DNA of 64,000 bases from Dyadobacter jiangsuensis (GTDB lineage Bacteria > Bacteroidota > Bacteroidia > Cytophagales > Spirosomataceae), in the NCBI RefSeq assembly GCF_003014695.1, contig NZ_PYAS01000017.1, forward strand, positions 140,804-204,803, given 5' to 3'. The notes under the pieces were generated by a model. The model saw only the letters and a list, made by a program, of their open reading frames with translations. It ran no database searches and was not told the origin of the DNA. Each line of letters opens with the position of its first letter. The first letter of the stretch is position 1. A program made the position numbers and the translations under genes. Shown piece by piece: positions 26,115-35,706 of this stretch.

Positions 26115-29100
26115 CCACCACACTTCGTTTCGAAATGGGTTACCATTTCCGGCAGATCAGCTTTCGCATGGCCGCATTGCTGTTTCTCCTCCTGGGCGTG
26201 CTGATGCCCTTCGGCAACTTTGGAGGTGACGAAATACACCGGAATGCACCGCACGTGATCAATTTCATCATTTGCCTGCTTTCCCTGTTTATGATCTTCG
26301 TGAGTACCCTCGCATGCGCGGCCGTGGTGCTGCGCGATGCCCAGCACGGCATGGAGTCGCTTATTTTCACCACCAGGATCGGTCGTTTCCCCTACTTCGC
26401 TGTACGGCTGGCAGGATTGCTTACCGCCGTCTTCCTCATAACGTGCCTCGCGACGGCGGGCACGGCCATGGTAACCTTCGTCGCTCCGCCCGAGCGGTTA
26501 GGGCCTTTTCATCTTTCCTATTATGTGGTACCATTGCTGCTGTTCGGTCTGCCGGGTATCGTGTTTTGTTGCAGCATTGTTTTTGCCACGGCGCTGCTCA
26601 CACGCAATGTCCGGTGGGTATACACAGCCGGTGTTTTGATGTTCATCATCTATTTCACGGCCTCCATTCTGGGCAATTCGCCTGTGATGGCCGGCTCCAT
26701 ACCGGCACCGGGCGGCCCGGGCTGGCTGTCGGTACTGATTGATCCCTTCGGTTTAACCGCATTTTTTGGAGAAACGATGAACTGGCCCGTTTGGCGGCGT
26801 AACCAGGAGTTGTTTCCAATGACACCCATGTTCGTTGCCAATCGCTTGCTATGGACCGCGATTTCGCTGGCCATGCTGGGATGGTCGTACAACCGTTTCA
26901 AATTCAGGGTTCTGTCTGAAAAGGATACAACCGCAACCCGTACGCCAATCGCCCAAACGACATCCGCCATTACCTACCGGACCATCGGCACCCGTACCAG
27001 CGGACAGTTCTATCACTGGCAGGTGTTTGGACGGATTCTCGGGCTCGAAACGAAAACACTGTTCAGCCCGGTCATAACGAGCCTCATCTTCGCGTTATGG
27101 GTGTTTTTTAATGCGGTAGAGCTGTTTGAGAACCTTTCCAACGGGCCCTATGGTGTGCGGAGCTACGCCACCAGCGGTATCCTGGCCGAACAGTTAGTAG
27201 CAGTTCGCCCTGCGTTGCTGCTCATTATATTTTATGCTTCTGAGTTGATTCACCGGGAAAGAACGACGGGAATCCGGCCACTGATCTTCTCAACGCCAGT
27301 TTCGGTTACGGTATTCGCCATGGCCAAATCCATCGCGTTAATCGTCTGGATTCTGGCCCTGATCACCGTGCACATTGCCATCGGCACGGCTGTGCAATGG
27401 TTTTCAGGATTTGAATATTTTGAATGGGGCACCTATTTCTCACTCTATTACTACGCAGGTCTTCCGCTGGTGCTTTACGCCATCCTGATCATATTTATCC
27501 AGACAGTCGTTCCTAACAAATACCTGGGAATGCTCGCCAGCGGCCTGGTGATCGGCATTTTCATCTTCGGCAGGAAACTCGGCCTCGAAAGCTACCTCAC
27601 GCGTTTCGCCACTGCCCCGCGCCTGCGTTACTCCGATTTTGACGGCTTCGGCCACAGTGGCTTGTCCTTTAACTGGTACATGCTTTACTGGACGCTGGTC
27701 GCACTGGCCCTCGCGGGCATCGCGACGCGCATATGGCCGGGTTACACACGCAGGCACAGACGCATACATACAAGCATTATGCGTGTGCGACGCGCCCTCG
27801 TATTTGCGTCGCTCTGTGCGCTGCTCGCTATCGGGGCGGGCTTTTTCATTCAGTTCAAAACCGGCCTTTCGGCCCATAACCGCACGGGAACGACCGATAC
27901 GCAATGGCAAGCGCGGTACGAACGCAAGTACAAGCCGCTTGAAAGCCTCCCGCAGCCGGTGGTGGTGGCTGTCAACCTGCAAACCGACCTTTTCCCTTCC
28001 GGTCACTATTACACCGTGAAGGGTTCTATGCGGATTAAAAACAAATCGGGACAACCGATTGCAAGGCTATGCATCGGAATCGATCCCGACATTGAGCTGG
28101 TGGAATTGGCACCCGAACATGCTTCGCTCGTATCGTCGGACGAAACCTTCGGCCAGCACCGGTACCGCCCCGACCGCCTCCTCGCTCCCGGCCAGGAAAT
28201 GACGATCCATTTTGCGATCCGCGCCGACCGGTCGGCATTTAAAAACTTCAACAGTGAGCATTCGGTTGCCGCCAACGGCTCTTACATTGAATTGGAGAAA
28301 TACCTGCCGCATTTCGGGTACCGGGCAGCCTATGAGATTGAAGATGCGGAAGAACGACGGCAAAACGGGCTACCCGTGCGCAAGAACCTCCATTCGACCG
28401 ATCACGAGTACCATTTTATTGATTTTCAAAACACCATCTCCACCGAAGCCACGCAGCAGGCAGTTACGGTCGGCTCGTTGGTGAAAAGCTGGGAGCGTGC
28501 AGGGCGGAGCTATTTTCAATATCAATCCCGACAACCGATCCCTTACATGCTTGCATTGAGCTCGGCACGCTATGCAGTGAAAACGGAAAGGTACAAGGGT
28601 ATCACGTTCCGGATTTACCACCACCCGAAACACCTGCAAAATGTCCCCGCGATGATGCTGGCTATGAAAGACGCTGTGGATTACGGCAACGCGAATTTTA
28701 GCTCTTATCCGCGCCAAGAACTCACGCTGGCTGAAATCCCGCATTATCCCGGCTCGGCCACGGCCTACCCGGGCCTTATTTTCAGCCAGGAGCGGAACAA
28801 TTTCACGAGCAACCTGAGTGACAGCACCGGTTTCAACTTCACCTATGCTACCACTGCGCACGAAACGGCGCATCAATGGTGGGCAGGACGGGTTGTGGCC
28901 CCGGCAGGCCCGGGCTATGCATTGCTCACGGAATCGCTGGCCAAATACACCGAAGCGATGGTGACCGAAAAACGGTTTGGCAAAATGTACCTCCGTCCTT
29001 ACCAGTTGAAGGATTCTCAGCTCTATTTCGCCTACCGCAGCGCCATCGCCGAAAAGGAGATTCCGCTCTGGCAAACCACAGACCAGCCTTTTGTACATTA

Positions 29101-29635
29101 CCAGAAAGGCGGATTGGCACTGTTTCGTCTCAAAGAAATGCTTGGAGAAACACATTTGAACCGCGCATTGCGGGAGCTCGTGACACAATATGGCTACCCG
29201 TTGCGAAAACCGGATCCTGCCTACCTGATCGATGCATTGAAACGGGGCGCAAATGCCTCCGAGGCGCGGCTGATCGACGAGCTATTCAAGAAGGTAATTG
29301 TTTTCGACAACGGCATCAAAATACTGTCCAATAAACCATTACCCAACAAACAGCAGCTGATAACATTGGAAGTCAATATCCTTAAAACTGACGAAACCTC
29401 TGGCAAACCCGTGCCGCTCAGGCCAGACGACGCTGTCGATATTGCCGTGTTCGATCAGCAAATAATGCCCAACATCATCCCGCCGAAGCCTCTTTACTTG
29501 CAGAAGCACCATTTTTCAAAAGAACGTTCGGTCATCGAAATTGTGGTACCTGCCTCGTCGGTAGCTATTGTGCTCGACCCATTGTCCTACATGCTCGATG
29601 TGAATGATCAGAATAATGTCGCGGTATTAAAATGA
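26108..29635 (+). CDS. ABC-2 permease fused to an M1-family aminopeptidase domain
   Basis: This 1175-residue fusion has about 12 membrane helices in residues 1-580 in two ABC-2-like halves, then a large periplasmic part. That part includes an M1 metallopeptidase catalytic segment: HETAHQWW with zinc ligands H918 and H922, and E942 in LLTESLAKYTE as third ligand. The spacing HExxH-x19-E is one residue longer than in classical M1 enzymes, as I would expect for this fused subgroup. The fusion suggests that export and peptide processing, or maturation of the exported substrate, are linked. It is probably controlled by the divergent LytTR two-component system. Confidence 0.9.
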   Translation: MLATTLRFEMGYHFRQISFRMAALLFLLLGVLMPFGNFGGDEIHRNAPHVINFIICLLSLFMIFVSTLACAAVVLRDAQHGMESLIFTTRIGRFPYFAVRLAGLLTAVFLITCLATAGTAMVTFVAPPERLGPFHLSYYVVPLLLFGLPGIVFCCSIVFATALLTRNVRWVYTAGVLMFIIYFTASILGNSPVMAGSIPAPGGPGWLSVLIDPFGLTAFFGETMNWPVWRRNQELFPMTPMFVANRLLWTAISLAMLGWSYNRFKFRVLSEKDTTATRTPIAQTTSAITYRTIGTRTSGQFYHWQVFGRILGLETKTLFSPVITSLIFALWVFFNAVELFENLSNGPYGVRSYATSGILAEQLVAVRPALLLIIFYASELIHRERTTGIRPLIFSTPVSVTVFAMAKSIALIVWILALITVHIAIGTAVQWFSGFEYFEWGTYFSLYYYAGLPLVLYAILIIFIQTVVPNKYLGMLASGLVIGIFIFGRKLGLESYLTRFATAPRLRYSDFDGFGHSGLSFNWYMLYWTLVALALAGIATRIWPGYTRRHRRIHTSIMRVRRALVFASLCALLAIGAGFFIQFKTGLSAHNRTGTTDTQWQARYERKYKPLESLPQPVVVAVNLQTDLFPSGHYYTVKGSMRIKNKSGQPIARLCIGIDPDIELVELAPEHASLVSSDETFGQHRYRPDRLLAPGQEMTIHFAIRADRSAFKNFNSEHSVAANGSYIELEKYLPHFGYRAAYEIEDAEERRQNGLPVRKNLHSTDHEYHFIDFQNTISTEATQQAVTVGSLVKSWERAGRSYFQYQSRQPIPYMLALSSARYAVKTERYKGITFRIYHHPKHLQNVPAMMLAMKDAVDYGNANFSSYPRQELTLAEIPHYPGSATAYPGLIFSQERNNFTSNLSDSTGFNFTYATTAHETAHQWWAGRVVAPAGPGYALLTESLAKYTEAMVTEKRFGKMYLRPYQLKDSQLYFAYRSAIAEKEIPLWQTTDQPFVHYQKGGLALFRLKEMLGETHLNRALRELVTQYGYPLRKPDPAYLIDALKRGANASEARLIDELFKKVIVFDNGIKILSNKPLPNKQQLITLEVNILKTDETSGKPVPLRPDDAVDIAVFDQQIMPNIIPPKPLYLQKHHFSKERSVIEIVVPASSVAIVLDPLSYMLDVNDQNNVAVLK

Positions 29636-29684
29636 AGCCCGACTGAACTTTGCAAACCTCAATGAACACGTTCCGGGGCTTCGA

Positions 29685-30758
29685 TTATTTCAAATACCCA
29701 GGCACTTCCTCGACAATCGTTTCAAACAACTTTTTCGCGCTGGTATGCTTCAATACCGACGCGATCTGCCCACCCCAAAACATGATCAGGTCGTATTGCT
29801 GCGCTTCGGTAGCGGCTTTTCGGAGCGGCACGATGAACTGGTTTTGCAGGGGAAAGGGCAACAATTCATCATTATGCCCGGCAATGGATTCGGTATAACG
29901 GCTGCGGATACCGCGGCCCAGGCGGCCTGTCGAAACCTTGGTCAAAGTGGTGTAACGCGCCGCGTCCGAACGGAGGAGGTTCCGGTGATATTCGCTGGCG
30001 CCGGACTCTTCGGTGGCGAGGAACGCGGTACCTATTTGCACGCCCTCCGCTCCCAGGGTGAATGCGGCCGCCACACCACGGGCATCGGCAATACCTCCCG
30101 CAGCCACGACCGGCGTTTTCACTTTTTCGCGGATCTGCTGCACAAGCACAAAGGTGCCTGTGAGCGATGCCTCGGGCGATTCCAGAAACGACGGCCGGTG
30201 ACCGCCCGCTTCGAAACCGGAGGCGATAATGACATCCACGCCTGCATTGTCCAATGCAATCGCTTCGTCGAGCGTGGTGGCATTACCGATGAGTTTGATG
30301 CCTTTTTTGCGAAAATCTTCCAGGATGGTTTGCGAAGGCAGGCCGAAGATAAAGCTGAAAACCGGTGGCTTCGCGGCTAGCAATGCATCGACCTGATTCT
30401 CAAAACGGGATGGATAAGCTTTGGGTTTCGCGGGCAAAGGAGCCCCGACTTCGTCAAAAAACGGCTTCACCAGCGCTGCGGCCTTTGCAAATTGTTCTTC
30501 CGAAACCTCCCCGGCGGGAAAGTCGGTGTCGGAAATCCAGAGGTTAATATTATAGGGCTTGGCGGTCGCTTGTTTCAGCTCCCTATCCAGTGCTATGATT
30601 TCATCGGGTGTGAGCATATAAGCGCCGTACCCGCCCATTCCGCCGAGGTTGGAGACCGTCGAAACGAGTTTCACAGACGACAGATTGCCCCCGAACGGGC
30701 CTTGCAATATCGGATAGTCGATTCCCAGCACGCGGGAAACATTGGTTTGGTTCCACAT
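29685..30758 (-). CDS. Nitronate monooxygenase (2-nitropropane dioxygenase family)
   Basis: An FMN-dependent TIM-barrel oxidoreductase that oxidises alkyl nitronates. The N-terminal ILQGPFGGNLSSVKLVSTVS binds FMN phosphate, the catalytic histidine is H187 in ASGFEAGGHRPS, and TPVVAAGGIADARGVAAAF and LGAEGVQIGTAFLAT complete the flavin site. Length (357) is normal. A related enoyl-ACP reductase (FabK) is an alternative within the same fold. The gene lies directly downstream of a CRP-type regulator with a CRP-type operator in between. Confidence 0.88.
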   Translation of the reverse strand: MWNQTNVSRVLGIDYPILQGPFGGNLSSVKLVSTVSNLGGMGGYGAYMLTPDEIIALDRELKQATAKPYNINLWISDTDFPAGEVSEEQFAKAAALVKPFFDEVGAPLPAKPKAYPSRFENQVDALLAAKPPVFSFIFGLPSQTILEDFRKKGIKLIGNATTLDEAIALDNAGVDVIIASGFEAGGHRPSFLESPEASLTGTFVLVQQIREKVKTPVVAAGGIADARGVAAAFTLGAEGVQIGTAFLATEESGASEYHRNLLRSDAARYTTLTKVSTGRLGRGIRSRYTESIAGHNDELLPFPLQNQFIVPLRKAATEAQQYDLIMFWGGQIASVLKHTSAKKLFETIVEEVPGYLK

Positions 30759-30795
30759 AATCCAGGTTGGCGGGCAGTAAGTGAAACCCGCTGCG

Positions 30796-30803
30796 CAAAT
30801 TAA
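30796..30803 (-). promoter_or_regulatory. Candidate -7 element for the nitronate monooxygenase gene
   Basis: TTAATTTG on the minus strand (one mismatch to TAnnTTTG) is about 38 bp before the start codon. It places the start of transcription near 30790. Confidence 0.4.
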
Positions 30804-30825
30804 GCAGAGAAAACGATCGGTCTTA

Positions 30826-30841
30826 TGTGACTTACATCACA
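30826..30841. promoter_or_regulatory. Perfect CRP-type operator
   Basis: TGTGA, 6 bp (CTTACA), TCACA: an exact match to the classical CRP/FNR-superfamily palindrome. Its centre lies about 43 bp upstream of the predicted start of transcription of the nitronate monooxygenase gene, which suits class II activation. The adjacent regulator carries the R-E-x-x-x-R recognition helix expected to read this site. Confidence 0.75.
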
Positions 30842-30848
30842 ATTTACG

Positions 30849-31427
30849 TCAGCGCGACGAGTGGTAAAGCCGGCTGAGCGTCTCGCGCGACACGCCCAGG
30901 TAAGAAGCGATAAGGTGCTTCGGCACCAGCTGGAAAAGGGTGGGATATTGTTCCAGAAGGTCTTCATACCGTTTCCTGGTATCATTGGTCATTAATGAGA
31001 GAAGCCTCCTTTGCGACGCCGCGTAGCCGCGGTTGGTCCGCCAGCGGAAAAAATGCCCGATGGCCTCGATTTCATGGCATATCCTCTCCCGGTCGTCCGT
31101 GGATATGGACAAAACCTCTGCATTGGCCACGCAATCCACAATCACAGCGGCCGGGTGCCGGTTGTACAGCGCGTCGTAATCCGACGCCCACCAGGTCGGC
31201 ATCGCGAATTGCAGGATGGTCATCCGTAGTTCGTCGTTCAAAAAGTAGGTTTTAAGGCAGCCGCTCAGCACGAAATACTCGCGCGTCACCGCGTCGCCCT
31301 CCCGGATCAGCATTTGCCCCTTTTTGAATGACTCGTGTTTGAAGCAAGCATAAAATCCGTCGAACTGCGCATCGGTCAGTTCGACGGATTTGGTAATATG
31401 GTCTTTCAGGATTTGCCGGGCGTCCAT
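30849..31427 (-). CDS. CRP/FNR-family transcriptional regulator
   Basis: The 192-residue regulator has an N-terminal cyclic-nucleotide-binding-like beta-barrel (GQMLIREGDAVTREYFVLSG, residues about 37-56) and a C-terminal helix-turn-helix. The recognition helix SRETLSRLYHSSR has R181, E182 and R186 at the positions of R180, E181 and R185 of E. coli CRP, so a TGTGA-type half-site is expected. Such a site lies just downstream, before the nitronate monooxygenase gene. The PRR...R phosphate-binding cassette of cAMP-binding CRP is not evident, so the ligand is unknown. No FNR cysteine cluster is present. Confidence 0.9.
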   Translation of the reverse strand: MDARQILKDHITKSVELTDAQFDGFYACFKHESFKKGQMLIREGDAVTREYFVLSGCLKTYFLNDELRMTILQFAMPTWWASDYDALYNRHPAAVIVDCVANAEVLSISTDDRERICHEIEAIGHFFRWRTNRGYAASQRRLLSLMTNDTRKRYEDLLEQYPTLFQLVPKHLIASYLGVSRETLSRLYHSSR

Positions 31428-31477
31428 TGCGGGTCAGTTTCAATCCTGAAATATAAAAGTTTACCGCAAATTATAGC

Positions 31478-33970
31478 TCATTCATAATCCAGCCAGGTAG
31501 TGGCCTTACAAGCCTTATCCGTTTTGAACCTTACCCAACGGGCGGAGAAGTTCTGCGGAAATGGGAAGGAGACGGTTTGTCCGGGCTTCACCGTGAACGT
31601 CTTGTAAGCCATCCACGGCCCATTACCCACCGGATCAGCTTCGAGCGTAAAAGTCACGGTTTCCTTCGCATTGTGCGAAAGTTTCAGGTTCTTTTTGTCA
31701 TAAAAACCAATCAGGTAAGGGTCTGAATGCGTGCCTGCCTGCACCTGCGTGTCCTTCCAGGGACCACCATGCCCGGTGGGTTTGCCGAGTTTCCACAGGT
31801 CGTCGATAGCGCCGGCCCACACTGCCGCCTTTTTATCCGCCGAAACGATGATATGCCCGCTGTTCTGCATGGCTTTCGGATCGATACCGGTCATAACCAG
31901 CAAGCCTCGGTAGGATGCATAGTCATGAATGCGGAGATTGTGTGAAGAAACCGGGCGGATTTTGGCATAACCATCGGCATTCTCGGCGGGCAGCTCGTAA
32001 AATGTACCGTGGCAATTGAAAAGGTCGCGCTCGGTGGCTACCTCGCGGCAAATGCGCAGCGAAGCCTGGTTGGTGAGGCCGGTGAAAGCCTCATTACCCA
32101 GCGGCAACCGCCACCGGCGGCCTTTGTCGTCGACCACCAGCACCGATGATGCGTCCACGGTCACAACTTGTTTAGGAATAGCAAATTTGGTTTTGATGAA
32201 CGAATGCATTGACGCATCCTGCTGACGGTTGAGCTTCATATCACGGTCGAGCTCGTAATAGCCAACCTCGCCCGGCTTTGCACCACTGAAATCGGCTGCC
32301 GCCATACCCAGTACCCGCCGGTTTTCGCCCAGGCCATACAGCAGCCCGCCATGGCTGGCAACCGAACGGGCATTGCTGAGTCCTTTGAAAATCGCATCCG
32401 GCGTGCCTGCGCGACGATCATCCGACGTGTAGGTAAAATGAACCGTTGCGCGGGTTGCATGGTCGGGCCGTACACGCACCCATTCGCCCGATTCGGTATT
32501 GCTAAAATCTGCGTTCAAGGCCATATTCGGGCCTACTTTCACCGTTTTCAGCACCGACCAGTCCCCATTTCCCTTTTTATCCACTTCAAATACGAACCCT
32601 GTTTCCTTATCGCTTTCATTACGTAGCCACACAGAGCGGTGCGCCCATCCCGCAAACAGGAACGGCTCCGAGGTTTGTCCGGCTTTCACCGCCTCGTTCA
32701 GCCATACAGAACCTTCGGCTGAGTTCGGGCCAAGCTGGTCGGGCAGGTTAAGGGGTGTAAACCAAAGATTGGAATTGGATTGCCCGGGACCTTCTATCCC
32801 ACCCTTGGCCTTGCGTTTGTTCAAAAATTCGCGCTGGGCCGAATCGTCGCAACCGAAAACGAGGCGTTCGTTCCAGCGGGTGAAATCGCCGATTACTTTC
32901 AGGTAAGCCGTCCGCGGACGGATGCCGGCGCTGTTCAGCGAATTGAATTGCCCCGGAAACTTCCAGAACATGCCGTGCATGGTCATCAGGTAATCGGGCT
33001 GCTGCGTAGTGCCTACGTCGCGGATGCGGGGCCATTCGGTATTCCAGCCGTGCGCGCCGTCATAGGCGTGGCTCGCCTTGGGCAGGCGGTAGAAACTCCA
33101 TTTACCATGATCGCGTACACCCACCAGCACCGATTTATGGTCCCAGCCGGTTGCCCATATCGGATCCGTGGCGGGATTCCGGTTGCCGTAAATACCGCCC
33201 GGACCGGTAACTTCCACAAACTGGTTGCGGCGCACTACCTTCCAGTTCTTCCCGTCCCATTCCGACAAGGAGCCGGATTCAATATCGAACTGTATTTCGG
33301 CCTTCCTGCCGGGTTCGCCGTTGTTGGAATACACGGCCACACCCTGACCGGAATAGAAACCCTTTCCATGGGTACCGGGAAGCAGGCCCTTGGTTTGGTA
33401 AGTCGTTTTGTCGGTTTCCTTGTCGCGATCGATATTACCGTCTTCATAAAGCATTTTTGGCGTAAGCGTTTTCACGTCCACTTCATAAAAACCCTCTTCC
33501 ATCGTTCCATATAGGATCTTTCCGGCAGGATCGGTCAGGTGGCGGGCATTGCCGGTGTGACGGCCGGGCATATCCATCCCAGGCTTGCCCTTGTAAGGTA
33601 TCGTGCGCACTTCGCCTTTGCCGTCAATAGCGTAGGGACCAATAAAAAGCTGGTTGCTCTCCCGGTGGATCATCCGGTTGGCCGGCGTTCCGCCGATACT
33701 CTCGGGGCGCACGGTCTGTTTCAGGTCGGTACCGATTTCGTACAGCTTATCGGACGAGCCAAAAGGCAAGTGCGGACCGTACGTAATCGCCCACAGCTTC
33801 CCTGCCCAGGGCACCACGGCCCCTGTGCCGCATTCCCCCTCGTTGTTGTACATGGCCAAATGCGGGTAAATGCCGCTGTATGAAGGTTGTTTCGGGGTTT
33901 GCGCCGCCACCGGCTGGGCGATACTCATCACGGAACCGGCCACAAACGCCCACACACGATTTCTGTTCAT
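31478..33970 (-). CDS. Large secreted protein with duplicated C-terminal-type beta module
   Basis: I do not recognise a named family. The start at 33970 gives a good signal peptide (MNRNRVWAFVAGSVMSIAQP, cleavage near VAAQ). Two copies of a ~92-residue module occur in the 839-residue frame: residues 432-524 and 747-839, sharing the order AGxxS(E/D)P(F/Y)L, KET-x-x-F-x-(F/L)E, GNG-x-W, a K-x-V/T stretch and WVR-x-(R/K). Each copy follows a long beta-rich, propeller-like half, so the protein may have arisen by duplication of a propeller plus sandwich unit. It lies 43 bp downstream of a SusD gene on the same strand and is probably co-transcribed with that SusC/SusD pair, so a role in binding or degrading a glycan at the cell surface is likely. 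Confidence 0.75.
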   Translation of the reverse strand: MNRNRVWAFVAGSVMSIAQPVAAQTPKQPSYSGIYPHLAMYNNEGECGTGAVVPWAGKLWAITYGPHLPFGSSDKLYEIGTDLKQTVRPESIGGTPANRMIHRESNQLFIGPYAIDGKGEVRTIPYKGKPGMDMPGRHTGNARHLTDPAGKILYGTMEEGFYEVDVKTLTPKMLYEDGNIDRDKETDKTTYQTKGLLPGTHGKGFYSGQGVAVYSNNGEPGRKAEIQFDIESGSLSEWDGKNWKVVRRNQFVEVTGPGGIYGNRNPATDPIWATGWDHKSVLVGVRDHGKWSFYRLPKASHAYDGAHGWNTEWPRIRDVGTTQQPDYLMTMHGMFWKFPGQFNSLNSAGIRPRTAYLKVIGDFTRWNERLVFGCDDSAQREFLNKRKAKGGIEGPGQSNSNLWFTPLNLPDQLGPNSAEGSVWLNEAVKAGQTSEPFLFAGWAHRSVWLRNESDKETGFVFEVDKKGNGDWSVLKTVKVGPNMALNADFSNTESGEWVRVRPDHATRATVHFTYTSDDRRAGTPDAIFKGLSNARSVASHGGLLYGLGENRRVLGMAAADFSGAKPGEVGYYELDRDMKLNRQQDASMHSFIKTKFAIPKQVVTVDASSVLVVDDKGRRWRLPLGNEAFTGLTNQASLRICREVATERDLFNCHGTFYELPAENADGYAKIRPVSSHNLRIHDYASYRGLLVMTGIDPKAMQNSGHIIVSADKKAAVWAGAIDDLWKLGKPTGHGGPWKDTQVQAGTHSDPYLIGFYDKKNLKLSHNAKETVTFTLEADPVGNGPWMAYKTFTVKPGQTVSFPFPQNFSARWVRFKTDKACKATTWLDYE

Positions 33971-34012
33971 CGAAAGACTCATAAGTTTGATAATCAACTG
34001 GAAAATATAAAA

Positions 34013-35683
34013 TTAATATCCGGCATTCTGGGTGATATTCGGGTTCACACGCCGCTCTACGGCCGGGATCGGCCAGAGGTACTGCCGCGATTTGTCGAAA
34101 CTGCGCTGGGACAGCACTTTTACATCCGTGCCAAAGCCCGAGTAGTCGGCCAGGCCGTCGTCATCGAGCGGGCTAACGCCCGGGAAAGGCCATTTGGCAC
34201 GATTCTGCGCCGCCGGGTCTGGCAAGCCTACTACCGGCGTCGATAATGCCTTTTCGGCCAGCTTCCAGCGAATCAGGTCCATGTACCGCAACCCTTCACG
34301 CGGGAACTCGACACGACGCTCACGGCGCAGCACTTTGCGCAATACAACGGCATTAGTGCTGGTAATCGCGGGATAGGCCGTGGTTTGTTCCACACTTACA
34401 CCATAAGCCCTTGCCCTGATCAGGTTAACAGCGTTCAAAACACTTTCATCGATCTCTCCTAGCTCTATTTTGGCCTCTGCATACGTGAGAAGCATTTCGG
34501 CATACCGGATCACGATGGCGTCGTTGTCTTCTACGAGCCGGTCCGGCCACGTCTGGTCGATGCCTTTCTTCCAAAGGAGCCCCGTGAAGCTGGCAAATGC
34601 AGCTACGGCACGGGTGTCTTTGTTGGGAACCCGGCGATTTTCTTTGGAGCTGAACACTGTTAGGGAATCCGGGTGCGGCATGTAGTTATAACCGAGCCAC
34701 TGGGTGTTGAACTCCACAATGGTCGCCGTCAGCCGGGGGTCGCGGTTTTTGAAGGGCGCCTTCGGATCGTATAATGCCGACTCGTCGATCGGCTTCCCGT
34801 CCGTGCACTCGTAAGCGTCCATCATGTCACGCGTGGGCAGCTGCGCACCGAATCCGCCTGCATTACGCGAGATATTGTCCTGGACATACCCCGCACCATT
34901 GAAAACCTGCTGTTTTTCGTCACGCGGTACGCTGATGATCAGCTCTTTGCTGGTTTCCCCTGCTTTTAAAAAGAGCTGTGAGTAGCTGCTGTGCAATGCG
35001 TAAACGCCCAGGTCTATCACCGCCTTCGAAGCATCACGGGCGAGCTGCCATTTGCCGGCATACAAGGCCGTGCGTGCCTTGATCGCCAGCGCGGCGCCTT
35101 TTGTCAACCTCTTGGTTTCGGCGGCTCCGTAGGAAACAGGCAGGTTAGCGATGGCGAAGTCGAGCTCGTCGAACACGAATTGCAGGATTTCGGCCTGGTT
35201 CTTACGGGCAATGCCGTAAGACTCTTCCAGCGTAACCGGTTCGGTCAGCAGCGGTACGTCGCCGAAATGCGTGATCAAGCGGGAATACTGGTAGGCACGG
35301 ATCAAACGCATTTCTGCTTCGAGGCGGAGCATCACGGCCACCGGCGTATTGGCAGCGGCGCGCTCCTTGTTGGCAATAAACGAATTGACGCGGGCAATGG
35401 CTTTGTAGGAGTTGAGCCAGAACGTCTGCACGCCTGCGTCGTCGGCATTCATCGTGCCGCCGATCACCGCATTGGTCAGCTGCCCGCGGTGCCATTCGTT
35501 GTCGCTGAACAGCTCGTTATCGTTGCCCCAGAATGCGAGGCGGTACAGGTCGTTCACGGCGAGTTCCAGCTCGGTCTGGTTCGAATAAAATGTGCCCGTG
35601 GAAGCTTCCGAAAGCGGATTGAGGTCCAGTGTATGGCAACTCGTCGCCCCGGCGAGGAGCATCAGGAATAGGGTCTTTTTCAT
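34013..35683 (-). CDS. SusD/RagB-family nutrient-binding outer-membrane lipoprotein
   Basis: The start MKKTLFLMLLAGATSCHTLD is a lipoprotein signal with C16 as the lipidated residue, and LNPLSEASTGTFY follows, as in most SusD proteins. The TPR-like helical segments with the YAEMLLTYAEAKIELGEIDE region and the C-terminal RREFP-type motif (RRVEFPREGLRYMDLIRWK) are typical. The 556-residue protein pairs with the SusC gene 23 bp upstream. The ligand is unknown. Confidence 0.93.
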   Translation of the reverse strand: MKKTLFLMLLAGATSCHTLDLNPLSEASTGTFYSNQTELELAVNDLYRLAFWGNDNELFSDNEWHRGQLTNAVIGGTMNADDAGVQTFWLNSYKAIARVNSFIANKERAAANTPVAVMLRLEAEMRLIRAYQYSRLITHFGDVPLLTEPVTLEESYGIARKNQAEILQFVFDELDFAIANLPVSYGAAETKRLTKGAALAIKARTALYAGKWQLARDASKAVIDLGVYALHSSYSQLFLKAGETSKELIISVPRDEKQQVFNGAGYVQDNISRNAGGFGAQLPTRDMMDAYECTDGKPIDESALYDPKAPFKNRDPRLTATIVEFNTQWLGYNYMPHPDSLTVFSSKENRRVPNKDTRAVAAFASFTGLLWKKGIDQTWPDRLVEDNDAIVIRYAEMLLTYAEAKIELGEIDESVLNAVNLIRARAYGVSVEQTTAYPAITSTNAVVLRKVLRRERRVEFPREGLRYMDLIRWKLAEKALSTPVVGLPDPAAQNRAKWPFPGVSPLDDDGLADYSGFGTDVKVLSQRSFDKSRQYLWPIPAVERRVNPNITQNAGY

Positions 35684-35706
35684 GTGTTATCAATCAAATA
35701 GGGTTA

